64,000 nt of DNA from Bugulina stolonifera. Its lineage: Eukaryota > Bryozoa > Gymnolaemata > Cheilostomatida > Bugulidae. Where the stretch lies: assembly GCA_935421135.1 (NCBI GenBank), contig OW285192.1, forward strand, positions 1,779,501 to 1,843,500, written 5' to 3'. A program made the position numbers and the translations under genes. Shown one piece after another: positions 12,116 to 26,000 of this stretch (its first letter is position 1; each line of letters starts with the position of its first letter). A model generated the notes under the pieces. The model was not told the DNA's origin, did no database searches, and saw only the letters and a list, made by a program, of their open reading frames with translations.

Positions 12116-12724
12116 TTTAGCAAATAATTTATCTTTGAGCAGTCAGAGACTTGTTTCAAATCCATGAACACACCAATCCCTGACTTGGGTTTGAGCCTGG
12201 AGCTTCCACGGCACCTAATCACCTACATGTAGCACAGTGAACAGAGCATGTCACACACTAGGCGTCTTTGCGACCTCTTGGACGGACCCGATTCGCAAAT
12301 AAAAATTATAAGATGGCCGTCTGACCCAGGTCAGAAGGACTATTGGCCTGGAATTTTGCTTGACCACACGAAACCATTCCCAGGTCATCGGCACACCTGA
12401 TTTCTTCGCGCGAAAATGAGGATTTTGCTTTTGGCCCGAGCCAGTGTGTTCACGACCCTGTGATGGATGCGTGCCGGAAAATATTTTTGTAAATCAGCCT
12501 AGGTTTGAAGTTTAGGTCGCGAAAACACCTACTACACCAGCTCAGCAACCTTGAAGAAGGAAGCTTCACCAGTGAGCAGTAAACATGCACTGAGCAAACT
12601 GTTCACTGTGCTAGGCGATTAGGTGCCATGGAGGACTCGAGTTCAAACCCCAGTCAGAGACTGGCATTCTCATGGATTTGGAACTAGTCTCTGACTGCTG
12701 AAAATAAATTCCATTGCTAAAATT
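12116..12724. mobile_element. Head-to-head SINE-like inverted pair
   Basis: The arm 12116-12250 is inverted relative to 12580-12724. Shared features are TTCACTGTGCTA, GATTAGGTGCC and a B-box-like GAGTTCAAACCCC or GGCTCAAACCC, then CATGGATTTG, GTCTCTGACTGCT and a TTGCTAAAA end. This looks like two tRNA-type SINEs facing each other or a foldback element with SINE-derived arms. The 330-bp centre is unassigned. Confidence 0.6.
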
Positions 12725-13141
12725 ACATCATGGATTAAATACAAAATAGATGAACTGTGGGATAGAGATGTCCCATCGTATGGGATTACAGTACTTCACT
12801 TCAGCTCCATATACTTCACTGGTGTTCAATCTTTACGGCTTATTTTAGTTTTATTACTTTCATTGTTTGTTTATTTTACTGTTTCTATTTTTTATTTCAT
12901 GGTATACATTTTTGAGGACCAAATTTAAGTTATTTTGCTATAAATTGAATGAATAAGCTGTTAAGTGGAATGAATAACTTTTGAAGTGAGATAGATATAC
13001 TGTATAAGACAGCTCTCAGGCTGCTGTTTATACCAACTGCTAGCAACGAATGGCCAACGCTAACTACACCATACATGTGTGATTAACTATTACTACACTA
13101 TAGCTGGCACGTGTCAGTTATTGAGGGTTCAGCTTATTGAA

Positions 13142-13262
13142 CTCGTTGAGTCCTACCGTTGACTCCTACCATTGACTCCTACCGTTGACCCCTACCATTG
13201 ACCCTTACCATTAACTCTTACCGTTCACCCCTACCTATTCACCCTACTGCTGACCTCTACCG
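13142..13262. repeat. Degenerate 15-bp tandem array
   Basis: About eight copies of a GACTCCTACCGTTGA-like unit, drifting to ACCCCTACCATTG and CACCCCTACC. It lies in the intergenic spacer upstream of gene B. Confidence 0.85.
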
Positions 13263-14026
13263 CTCACTACATTATGTAGGTGTGGTTTGTGTTGGTCGCT
13301 CGCCACTAGTAGTTATAGAAACGGCAGTCTGAAAGCTGTACTACACAATGACTGCAATAGTGATTTCACACCTTTTATTGAATAAAATGAAGATAATATT
13401 GTTGCTTAATCTATACATTTTGAGACTACTATCGCCTATGTAGAATCATCCATGCTTCAAAATGAAAAAAGCTTATGGCAATAATGAATGAGAGAACAGC
13501 ACTTCTGAATAGTATACTATCTACTGGATTGAAGGTAATGGCAGGCAGAATTAATTGCCTCCCACACACACTGAACCATCTAACAGTAGTTTGATTATTG
13601 AAGCACAACACAATAATAATGTATATGATTGACAATAAATTGAATAGAGCAAGGCGAACTGATTTTGAAACATTCTTACATAGAGCTCCTCATATTATAA
13701 AAATGTGGTAGATGTTTGAGGATATTGTATTGTTATCATCAATGTCAGTAGAGCATTGTTTAAAGGCGCACTTTTGGCCTTTCTCTCTCTGTAACAGGGC
13801 ATCCTATGACTAAAAGTAAGTTTCTAAATAAAGTCAAACATTTCTGACTTCATTTTAACAATGTATTTTAAATTCTGTGGTTGCTACATCTTGAGAGTCT
13901 ACGTTATTGTCAACAATCAATTGGCTTGACGAATTTATTTCTGAGTAATTATTAGACTAGCAAAGAGTTGCATTATTGGTAAGATTTTAAGCAAACGAGC
14001 TAAGTACTGCATTTTGGCAAAATAGA

Positions 14027-14079
14027 ATGGATAGTATTCTGGATCTACAAACTTGCCAACTTCTACCAATACTATGGCT
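14027..14079 (+). CDS. Gene B exon 1: signal peptide start
   Basis: 53-nt first coding exon, ATG to a GTGAGT donor in phase 2. It was found by its near identity to 59106-59158 in gene C. Joined to exon 2 it gives a hydrophobic run (CQLLPILWLV) with a plausible cleavage after VCS, so the product is secreted or membrane-bound. No in-frame ATG further upstream was needed. Exon 2 alone has an acceptor but no good start, which supports this exon. Confidence 0.72.
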
Positions 14080-17000
14080 GTGAGTAGATGTACACAATAT
14101 AACATTTAACCTACTATCTGTAGAACTAGAACAATGGTTACATACCGCTACCTTTATTATTATGTTGGTGCAGCATTTTTGATATGCTAAAATAAGTTGA
14201 CAAATACGTGTAGATGTGTAGCGACAGGATATTTTATGTGCAACCAAATTTATTTTATTGTTATCAATGATTACTAAAATGTTCACATGGTTAATACACT
14301 TTTATACGAGCATCATTAGTTGTACGAAGCACATCAAAACAATATTCCATTTTTTGCCGTGTTTGCTGTAAGGTGTTAGAATCAATGGTGGTAGTGGCAT
14401 CAGAGACCCTTTTTTTAAGTCAGTTAGGGCATGCACCTTTGTTGTATGAGTGATATCTTTCACATAGCCCCACAGAAAAAGTTTAAGATTGTGATCTTTG
14501 GTGAAAGTTTTGGCCATGGAATTGGCCAATCTATTTCAATCCAATGGCCAGGAAATGTTTCATCCAGAAACTGGCGCAGGTGCAATCTCTAATGTGGTTG
14601 GTACCCCTTGAGCCCCATGGATTAGCTGAGGGTATCACACTCTTGGACCTCTTTCTGTGGGGTTAATGTGAACGTTATCATTTATAAATAAAACAAAGGT
14701 GCATGACCAGTCCTAACTGACTTGAAAAAAAGTATTTCTAATGCTATTCCCACCATTTATTAGAATATCCTACAGCAAACAGGGCAAAAGATGAAATGTT
14801 GATTTGATGTTCTTCATGCAACTGATGGTGCTCATATGAAGGTGTATTAAGCAGATAAAGAAAAAAACCTCACTAATTACTGATAAAAATAGAACATGTC
14901 TGGTTGAGATATCTCAACAACTGGCTTAGAAATAATTTTTTGAAGTTTTACCAGAACTTAATGGACACCCTGTACATGTACAAGTATATCCAATAGTGTG
15001 CTACTATTTTTGTACATGATTTAGCTTTTGGTAACTCTGCACGAGTATCTGCCATGAGCTTAACATGTTTGTGCATGTAGCTGTCAATATAAGAAATAGG
15101 TATAATGAGGAACAACTCCCATGATACTAAAACAGCTTCTTCAATAGAAAGCACCATCTCTTCTAACATAAACATGACAGTCATGATTTTCAGAATTTTT
15201 GGTGTTCTGCCTTTGTTTCAGATACCCACTGCACTATCAGTTACTCACTGCACTATCATGGTATTTTCATTGATCAGACCCATGGGTAGTATAGTCAGCA
15301 TGTCTGTGGAGATGTGCGCTGGCTATTCTACTCCCATGGTATATGTATGTGAGCGGTCACTCAGACTAGAAATTGATGCCAGTTTGGCCTTTTCCCACAT
15401 GAGTGAAGGTGTTGCAACATTATGCATACATTACGTGTGCATGCACGTGTATACATGTATATACATGTACTATTGTCCTTCCACAGCTTCCACAGTGTAT
15501 GCAGTCACGGAACTTTACAGATACTTCCTGATAAAGTGGACTTCAACAGTAATGAAGAGGAGATAATTCAAGATATGATGGTTTTAGACTCAAATCCCAA
15601 CATTTCTATATACGTGATAGAGAACAGTACAACTCAGGCTACAGATATAATTGCTGTCAGCAACACAAACAGAACTGGAATACAGAAATCCTATGACTAC
15701 TGGTTTAAATGTGAGTAGAATCGTTTTCTAGTTCTACTGAACTTCACTTTTCAATTGTTCATGCTAGATGTTGATCACCTTTAGCACTCAAGCCAGTTTT
15801 CTGTTGTTGGCTTGATTATTTTTATTAAAATGCACATATAATGAAGAGCATACACATAAGTATGTAATAGAGAGTATATGAAAAAACAGTCCATATGAGG
15901 CAATGATGTGGCCTAGCCATGCTGTGACAAAGCTAATATAAGCACAGGCTTAATACAGTCAAAAAGCAGCAGTCTGTCTAAGCCACACCTCCCTAGTCAC
16001 AAGTTAACACCTCACCCCACCCTAGCTCTGAATGCGTCTCGATCTGACTGGTCCTTGAGTTCAAGTTGGTGAAGACGATACACCACTCAGCATCTTCTGC
16101 CTGTTTCTATGAGTAGATGTCACATGATCATTTATAATGAGTGAGAGACCAGACACACACAAACTTATTACTATGATATATTGTAGTAGAGCAGTATTAT
16201 ACATGTACATGTACATGCAAGGTACAGCATGTGTGCTGCCTTTATCCCTTTTTTGTGTTATCAATGTCTAACAATTGCTGTACCTTGATGCCTTTTCATT
16301 TGTCTTTTTGCAAACACATCACTGTCAATTGACAAGCTGATTGTTTGTGATGTGAACTACTTTTGTAGCTGTTCTGGCAGCAGATGGTGAGCAGCTGACT
16401 TCTGAGTCTGTAGAGAAACTTGAATTTTGTGGAGTTCCTGGACTCTCTAATGGATCAATCTTAGCGTCAAAGGCCTCTGCTCCTGTCATCTACCAAGGAG
16501 TAGATGTTCAGCCACATTACCTTAATGTCCCCCACCGCTGTTGGGGTAGATATGGTAGACGTCTTGTCTGGTTTTCCATAATGCTAAAGCATCTTTACAC
16601 AGTATATTCAGTTAAACTTGTTGACCAGTTCCCAAATATAGGAGCACCAGGTGAGTAAGAAATCCACTAACGTGTGCAGGTGCTTCTATAGATGTTTGGA
16701 AATATGTAGGATAGTAATAGACTGTAGGTGGAGGGCATCGTGACCATATAAAGTTATCTTCTCTTGATTTTGACCAATTTACATCGTATTTCGGCGTCAA
16801 CTATCTCACTGCACATTGCAGTAGCAGCCTATTTACATTTGTATTTTTTTCGTTTTAGTTCAATTCAAGCATGAAGAAGCGGATTTAATTATTAATTAGT
16901 TACTTGACTTATTAGATGCTTCAAAAACATTGGGAAATTCACTTCTTGAACTAGTATCAAATCTTAAATTTGTAACTTTTTGCATCAACTACAGCTAACT

Positions 17001-20000
17001 AGAGCAGCATGTACTAAGATATCTATTCAAATTCATTTTCAGCAAGCTTTCATCATGTGGCTGCATAAATATTGCAATGTTTTTCTGTATGTATGTGAGG
17101 TAGAGGAATGACTCACTAGCGCACGAGTTGATGCTTTTGTCCTATACTTGAGAAAGAGTATGTTCAGTCCTAGTAGGTAGTTCGGGCATCAAGGCCAAAG
17201 ACCTTATTAGCAGGAACTAACCTTAGCTATGAGCAAAGACTCTGTATAAGTAGTGCACATGTTGATGTGTCTTTATTGCAATGGACTGAAACAATAGTAG
17301 TATAAAACATCTGCTTTATATACATGTAGTTTTAAACTTCGGGGAAAAGGAACTGAGACAACAAGATGGTGGACGGAAGGCCGAGGCCCGATTTAACAAG
17401 GGTTGGCCCCAAACAAAATATGCTTAAAACATACAAAACCTATGAACAATTGATTACATCAACTTCAAGACGTCCGCTCCAGTTACATAGGTATAGAAAG
17501 GGTATTCAAACTTAGTGATTCTAGAGTAGGTAAATATATGATATCAAGATAATCACAATACATAATAAATATGTGTGATGTTCATGACAATGGTGTAACA
17601 AAACAATGCAGTACAAGGTGACTATGTCTATAGTGTTAGTCTAGCCACTACAATATAAACAATTCTTTAGCAACTAAAATCAAGTTTCGAGCATGATTAA
17701 TTAGAGAAAAATTTTTAGAGAGGCCTGAGCAAATATGGTATTGTAGTGATCCGAGCACACTGAAGGGTGTGCCAGAAGGCCTGAGATCTATCTATCAACC
17801 CTATCTGCTATTATGTACGTACATGTACTGAGTGAGTGGTGTTGATCACTAGCTCGACTTGCTACTTGTGTCTCTATGCCACCCATGAGTCCGGGTGTTC
17901 CTTGTTGCTTATATTGTGTACATAGGTATGATGCATAGTATAGTACATAGTACATAGTATAGTATAGTGCATAGTATAGTACATGGTATAGTATAGTGCA
18001 TAGTATAGTACATAGTACATAGTATGTGGATATCCAAAGTGTGTGAAGTTCAGCTAAAATAAGTTAGTTGTATAGCTAGTTTGGTGAATGCCTGGCTATT
18101 TGGTGTAAGCATCAGTCACCACCAGTCAGTTACTATCTATGAAATCTATAGCATGGACCAAGTATAATAGACGGCTCCATGGTCTCTTTGGTATTATTCA
18201 TGGGTGAACTGGATACTTTGTAGGTAGTCTTTGGTTTTCAGCACATGATCGACAGAGTTTGCTCATCTCAATTATGTCTGCAGACGTTCTTGGCAAGTAG
18301 ACAGCAGTGAGAGCCAGTTGCTTCATTCTTTGCAAGCCAAAATGTCCAAGATGCATGTATTGCATATTCTTTGACATGCCCAATGTTCAACTGATGTTGA
18401 TATTTTATTTATTTATATCAGGCACAGTGAAAACTAAAACATAAAATTGAGTTGCAAATGACATTAGTGAGACAGCATAACACACATACATGTATATTGT
18501 TTGGTGAAAAGACATACAGATAGTGTAAGTTATATTATAGCTGATAAACCACAAACGAAACATTAAATTCATAAGTAACATTTAAGAATATGCAATATAA
18601 ATATAATCAACCATGCAAACAAACACACTGTACAATAATAAAAAGATGAGTTCACAGAAAGGCTTTATTAGTTAAAAATAGCAAGCATTTAAAATAGCAT
18701 AAAGCTAATAAGCCAGTGACTTAATACTGCATACACTATCACTGTATATGTGCAAGCCAAAGCACCCCAGGAGTTGTCAAACCTACATGACTGTACAATG
18801 TACAAAATATTTTCAACACTTTTCTTTGAAGACTAGCTGTTATAGCCACTTCATAAAGTAGACAGCTATTTGAGACCAACTTCAACTTTCTGAATTCTTT
18901 GATTTCTTGTCTTTTAAGAGTTGTTTTATCTTTTTATAGCTCTCCCTCTCTGGTATAGCACATTAGTGTTGAGAAAATGACTCTTTCTCCAAGACTCCAA
19001 GATCTGTTAGGTGTAGCTGACCTCCAATAGTGTTTATGGTACAAAGGTGCCAATCTCAATCTCGGAACCCAATGCTATTGATCTCTAGACACTAATTCCA
19101 CATAATGTATTGGTACTGATGACATTATATCACACAGTTGCATTCAATATTTAATGTTGATTGTTATTCATTGTTGTAAAGGCAAATACGAAGTGCTCTC
19201 TGTCTTGGCACACCTCCTGCGGTATCCAAACAGCTACTATAGGGGCAAACTTGAAAGAGTTGGCAACACCGGAGTTTTTATGCTTCAACAATCTATTCAG
19301 CCATTTAAAGCAGTTGCTGTGCACATTCGGCATACCGAACTAAATATGTCAATAACAATCTCAAACCTGGAAATCCAGGGAAAAAGTGAGTTCAGTTGTT
19401 TTAAGTACATGTAATTCTGATGAGCAGTAGCCAACACTGTGCTTACAGCATTATTTAAAAATATTGTCATCTTAGTAGATACTGATTGGTGTTTGAAGAT
19501 TGTTAATATACAGGAAGAATTGAAAGTAGAGCAGTAAACATTTTTGTGCTTGGTCAATGGTGTGTGCGAAGCCTTTAGCAGCAAAGGGCATCAGTATTTG
19601 TATGTATGTGTGTATGAAATAACATGAATGTGCTATGATGTTCGTTGTTAAATAAACTCTATCTTTGATTACAACAATATCTTCATCCAGGAGACAACAG
19701 TAACATGACAAGATACATCACACACTGTGGAGTTGCCCACCCTTACTACTACATAGCTAAAGGAGGATGTATTAGCAGAATGAAATTCAACCAATCAGAT
19801 GTTAATAAAGATCCCGATGTCATCTTAGGAAACTGCTATCATCAATATGATGGTAGGTACATGTAGACCAGTGACATCCACAATTGCACGATGATATAGA
19901 AAGCTGAAATTGGTTCTGATATGTACATGAAGGTGCCCTATAATTAGTCATCATATGATGCTCCTTTATCTTTGTACTACAGGCCCATATAGGCGTTATC

Positions 20001-23000
20001 ATATATACAACATCAGATCTCTGTCATGTGAACCAGTTACACAGACCTTGTATTTCATGGACAGGGATTCTCTGAAGAAGGTATTTCTTAAACAAATATT
20101 GTTTTCGCAAACTTAGTTATCAGCCTTAGCCAGGGTGCATCAGTATTTCCCATTCTATGTGTCTATCAGTAAGTCATCATGTGTCTATCAGTGAGTCATC
20201 TTTCTCTAAGTATTAGTCAATTTAATCAAATTGCTGCAATGTAAATATAAAGTTTGGTAGGGGTAGAGGTTGGGAATAGTAGAATAATATGAATGGAAAA
20301 GAAGATTTCATTATTAACAATGACCTCACCTCTAATTATATAATATAATACTTGCAATACGCTAGTATAAATACATGTATGAGAATTGAGTGAAAATACA
20401 GATATAAATCAGCGCTGAATGACAATGATGCCTGCAGCTAAGTCTGTATTCCAAGGATGACATCGGTTTTTAAAGATTGAAAGAAGCATAGCATGAATTT
20501 GTTTTACCGGAAATGGTGGTAATTTTAATTTTGTTTAATATTTTGCAATTTGTAAACATTACTTATTCATCATAATAATTTATACAGTGGTATGATTACT
20601 AGAATTGAATGAAACTACAGTAAATCATCACTGGGTGACAACGGTGGCTGCAGCTAAGTCTTTATTCTAAGGATGAAATAAAATTATAAGGATTGAAAAA
20701 AGAATGGCATGCATTTCTTGTGTTTGCAAGACCAGCTATTATCTGATGTGGATGCACCAAGTGGTCAGATGCGATTTGGGCTTTACAGCTGAATCCTACC
20801 CAACAGCTGCATTCCATTTCGACTTGCATTTTAAAATTTTGCAATTTTTGGTCCAAAAGAAAAAACAATTGAATGATACAGATATGTCGTGCAGCACCAC
20901 ATGCAATATTCGCCCTATCTATATGGAACTAGATTGACTCTACAGACAGATCATCAGCCATCGGTTTATGTTGACAGTGCCAAATTTGAAAATGACAGAG
21001 CGATGAGATGGGCAATGTATTTACGGACAGTGTTCAGAGTGTAGTTTATATGGGAGTATATGGTGTGTACTCACCTTAATTTTAGTGGTTATGCGGCCAG
21101 CAGGAGTGTACGCTCTTTTTAATAGCTATTCTTCTGCATACAGTCACAATGAAATGGATAGTGTAATGGTAGAGTGCCTAATTTATCATTCATAGGGACA
21201 TGTGTTATAATCTCACTAAGGTATGAAATTTGTTCTAATTTTACTATTTGTATATAACTATATGGGGTAGTGAGAGCTTAGAAATCATAGCTGAACAATA
21301 TTATTATTCATTTGAGCTTTGAGAAGAGTAGAAGGAAAAAAAATCATCAATCAGGTATCAGAAGGGAAACTGGAAGCTTCAGATTACAAATAAATGATAC
21401 ATTGAAGCAAACCCAGAAGCGGTTTAGAGTTGAAATACCATTATCTCTAACATTCTGCTATTTGATATACATGTACGTATATTTACAGTGTAATCCGTCC
21501 TACTGCCTAGTGGTGGACATACTTCGACCATTTGATTTTGGTTCTGTGGTTACTGTCGTGGATAGACTCTTCCTGCTACAAAGTCGGTATAGTGAACTTC
21601 TACTTCACTCTATGAGACAGAATGATGTATCAGATATGTATTCTATTCGTCATACACCAGGATTAGTCAATAGTGACCTGTCAAGTGTGGCCAGGTTAGA
21701 ATAAATAGTATTGATATTGTTAAGATTCTTCAGCTGTCTGGTTAATGTCATGCATTGGAGTACATTACATGTACATTGTATGTACATGCACCTTTGATAC
21801 TTACTATTAGGCATTATTTCCATTGTTTTATATTGGTGATTTTACCACATTAGACATTGCTATCTTCAACAAATTTGTACTAAAAACCTACTCATTGGAA
21901 GAGTGTTGAGTGGTAGACCAAAATTCTTCCATTCAAATGAGTTCAAACCGAAAACCATAGCACCAGAATTAAAGTTTTTGTTAAAGAAGAAAATGAGATT
22001 ACGGTGACTCATCAAATACATGTAGTTCCTTCAACCCCAGTTCCTTGGAAAAATACATTTATGCTGGGCTATATAAAGCCATATTTGAAAACAAATTTAA
22101 TTTTGAAGATTAGTCACAAAAATGAAATGTGGTTGATTGAATTTGGGAATATCAGAAAATTTTGAGTTTCAAATGAATGTCAGAGTTGCTGTTTTCAATA
22201 ACTACTCTGTTTGGTGGTAAAGTCGATGATATGTAAATATAAGCATCAGTGCTGGGGCATAGGTGATATTGGCCATTGATAAAATCTCAGGCAGCAAGAA
22301 ACTTTTCAAGCAGCTACAGTACGGTGCTACATGCATATAACATGTTCACTTTTTAAAATTGTGTAATTGTGTAATCTATAGAATGTCAAACAACAATCAT
22401 CTCTTACGATCTTCTCTTTGATAATTTTTTTAGTGTGAAGGGCTTTGCCTATCTTACAGAGAATCTCTTTGTCGTAGCTGATACAGAGAACCACTCTCTG
22501 CGTATCATCAAAGGTTGGTCAGAGTACAACCAGATCTCTAGTCCTCTGTACATTTGTAACAGTTCTGCAGCTGGTGGTAATCTTTCAATTGGTGCGTTTG
22601 ATCTGAGTTCTGAGACATCTGAATCTTGTCTACTTTTCCAGGTAAATAATCACCTCACCTATGAATGATACAGGATTTTTGGGAACAATTATTTATGAAT
22701 GGGGAAACAACATTAATTTGATTGGATTAGGTAACAAGCCACCTGAGGTCGAAGGTCAATGTTGTTATTTGAACTTATCAAATACTAGTTATATTTTAAT
22801 AATATTTAAGTGTAAGTACTCAGTAATTCTACAACAAATCATCATTGGGTGACAACGGTGGATACAGATACAGTAAATCCGTATGCCAAAGATGACAATT
22901 AATTATAAGTATAGAAAGAGGTAAAACAGGAATTCACACGAAAGCGACACCAGCCATTACCAGAAATGTGTGCGCTATGGGGGCCAGGCGTGGTTTGAGT

Positions 23001-26000
23001 TTTGAGGCTAAATCGAACCAGAACCGGAAGAAAACAAACTGAAAAACAGAATGATACCTAAACGCCGTGTAATTACCCTTAAAATATTTGGAACAAATTC
23101 CTTCATTACAATAACATGGCGTGTCTGGATATTACGTTAATCCAAACACATTGTAGACACGAAATACACATGCATTCTTTGGTTAAATTATTATTTTATC
23201 GCATATTTTCAATAACTTTAGGCACATGCAGTAGAAAGTAGAAAGGTAATTTTTAGCAGGTAGCAGTTAGAATGAGTTTCAGAAAGTATGAAACACTCTA
23301 AAACTACTACTAACAGGTTCAAGTTGCATAGCGTAATCTCACCTCTTTAGAGCAATAATATGTATTACATTGTATATTATTATTCGATTAAAGCAACAAA
23401 GAATACAATTCCTGATTGTATAGAATTAGCAGTACCTGTAACACACTGTGTGAACTGCTACTAACACAGTTCGGCATTAATCCATATTTGTGTTCCCAGA
23501 ATTTATCACCATTATAACAAGCCCTATAAACCAATGTTATGCTATTTGCAGCTCTCCAGTGCGAACAATCCTCAACCAACAGCATAGTTAATATTAGTTG
23601 GTTTTTCTCACCTATCACAGTCAATATATAATGCAACTACTACAGTGAATGTTGTCTCACTGGTCACTGGTCACTATGACCACAGTGAATGCTGTCTCAC
23701 TGGTCACTGGTCACTATGACCACAGCGTATGATGTCTCAACTGGTCAATTAGATTCTTCTGAATAAGTCTGAAATTATTTTCTCCTAAACAGCCACAAGT
23801 TGTCTACACTTTGGGAACTAGACTCTTTGTGATAGACAGCTTTCCAAACAAGACACAATCAAGAGTTACTTCATATAATATTAATGGTGAGTTTCAACCA
23901 CTGCCTATAGAACTACTGCTTCTTATGTAGAATATCCATTGTTATTTTTATTATAGTATGGATTCACAACATGAGCTACTATGACTTGTGTTTAACGTAT
24001 ACACACTGAAGTACATGTGTATATCTGATTATTGGATCTTTACTATTTCAGTCACCTGTGGAAGCATGTCAGAGATGAAGATTAAATATACTGATAGTTA
24101 CATAAGTTGGACAGCGATTGATAACTGTGAAAATCATACTCTCAAAGCTTGTAACAAGAGGGGAAGCTGTATTAACAAGGTCTATGATGTGGTGTTACCA
24201 GGTATATGCATTCATATGATAAATTTTATTATGATGTAATCATAATGCAGTAAGTACAATACAACAGGAAGTGCATGAGATATAACAGCATTTATCATGC
24301 AATCTAATTATTGAACTCAACTGCCCTGAAAAAAAATTCCTCAATTTGGACAATGCCATGCATATACATAATTATTTTTATTTTACACAGAAATATTACA
24401 GTGTCTATTTGAGGGTTAGTTTATCTACATATAACTCGGCCTTATTTTACATTTTCAGGGGAAGAATTAAGAGAGTCTTCTGGGAATGTAGGATTGGGGA
24501 ATGATTCCAGCCAACTTCGTTTAGATTTATCATGCACTCCCCAACCTAAGCAGCCCCTCTGTCCTAGCACATATACCTGGCCTACTAGATTCTTAGGTTG
24601 TCTCAATCTCACAGTAAGCAGTAGAAGCAAAACTAAAGTAGTTACAACTGAAGGTATTGACTATAACACTACTATGACTGTAAGAGATGGAGAGAAGTAT
24701 GACATAACCTGTGAGCTCATCACTCCTCATCCAATTAGTGACATTGGCTTAAAAGTAAGTAAAAAACACAAACTACATGTAAGTCAAATTAAATTAGGAA
24801 AGCTATTATCACCTTGATTGCAATGTTTGTAGCATTTTCACTGCATCATGGTGAAGCACATGTGTCAAACAAGAAATTGGGGTTTTTACCAGAAAATGAT
24901 AAAAAGTTACAGGTTTCATCCGGAATTAATCGAATGTAATGCTAAATGTATGTGTACTACAATTGTACTTGTATGTATACAATAATCACTTTGTAGTATG
25001 CCATGTACTTCAAGTTGATGGAAACATAATAAAAACGCGTAGGACCTGTACGGGGGTTAACTGGGATTAAGATTTTAATGCCAGCATGTTTAACTGTGAC
25101 ACTCTTGTTAAATGATTGATTCCTACCAGAGCAATACCCATGTAGAGTGGTAGAGAGGGCATATAACTCTAAACTTAAAACCCCACTGTGGACCCAACAA
25201 CATTGAATGAACTTAATTCTGGTTCAGTATTATGTAGGTTTGTTAAAAGCAGAATGAAGTAATGATCTTTTTAATTGCCACCAGTGACACTGCAGCTCGT
25301 TTTCAGCTGGTGGATGCATGCAGTAAAAACAACCTATAATTTTGTAGACAGTTTGATTGCAATTTTATCAGATAGTAATGATTATTGAGTATTTTGTGTG
25401 ATCTAACCAAAGACAGTTGGAAAGTATTAGAGCTACTGTCTTTTATTCTTCCTTTATTTGGTTACTGTTGAGCCACTTTGCCATCCTATTTAATGAAGCT
25501 CAGAAGTAGCAAACTTGTATGAGTGGCAGGAGCTGGGCTCCGAGTGGAAAAGCCCACCTTCCACAACAGGAGTGCATGATAAGTGACCACTACATCAACC
25601 TGCTACCCCAATGTGGTCACATACTCCGCCAGAAACTGGCTTCTCTTTGTGAATAAAGTCAGAGGCAGATCTTCAACACGGTGTTTTTGATGTAGACACT
25701 ACACTGGACCGCCTGTAATAATACGCCCTGATCCAAACAGGCGCAGCTATGGTGAAATGCAGCTGGGGTTTGAACTCACAACTTCTCGGTTTGTGTGCAT
25801 GCATGCCACCAACTACTGTGCTACCCTGACACCATAAATGTAAATCAGGGTTCGGGAGTTCACGGTAAATACAAAACGGAGCTCAGGGTAAATACAAAAC
25901 AGAGTTCAGGGTAAATACAAAACGTATACTCAATAGTATTATGTTTATTTTAAAATGTATTGTTTGACAAAATTGTCAAGAAGTGAGACAATTACATGAC

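Larger units (their letters stand above)
11401..14026. other. Spacer upstream of gene B
   Basis: No gene recognised. It contains the inverted SINE-like pair (12116-12724) and the degenerate 15-mer array (13142-13262). The last 80 bp before gene B resemble the DNA before gene C (AGCTAAGTACTGCATTTTGG versus AGCCAAGTAATGTACTTTTG), so the proximal promoter or 5' UTR was probably duplicated with the gene. Confidence 0.5.

Noticed and set aside
15105..15566. 153-codon ORF overlapping exon 2 of gene B
   Set aside because: Different frame from the conserved exon 2 and no counterpart upstream of genes A or C.
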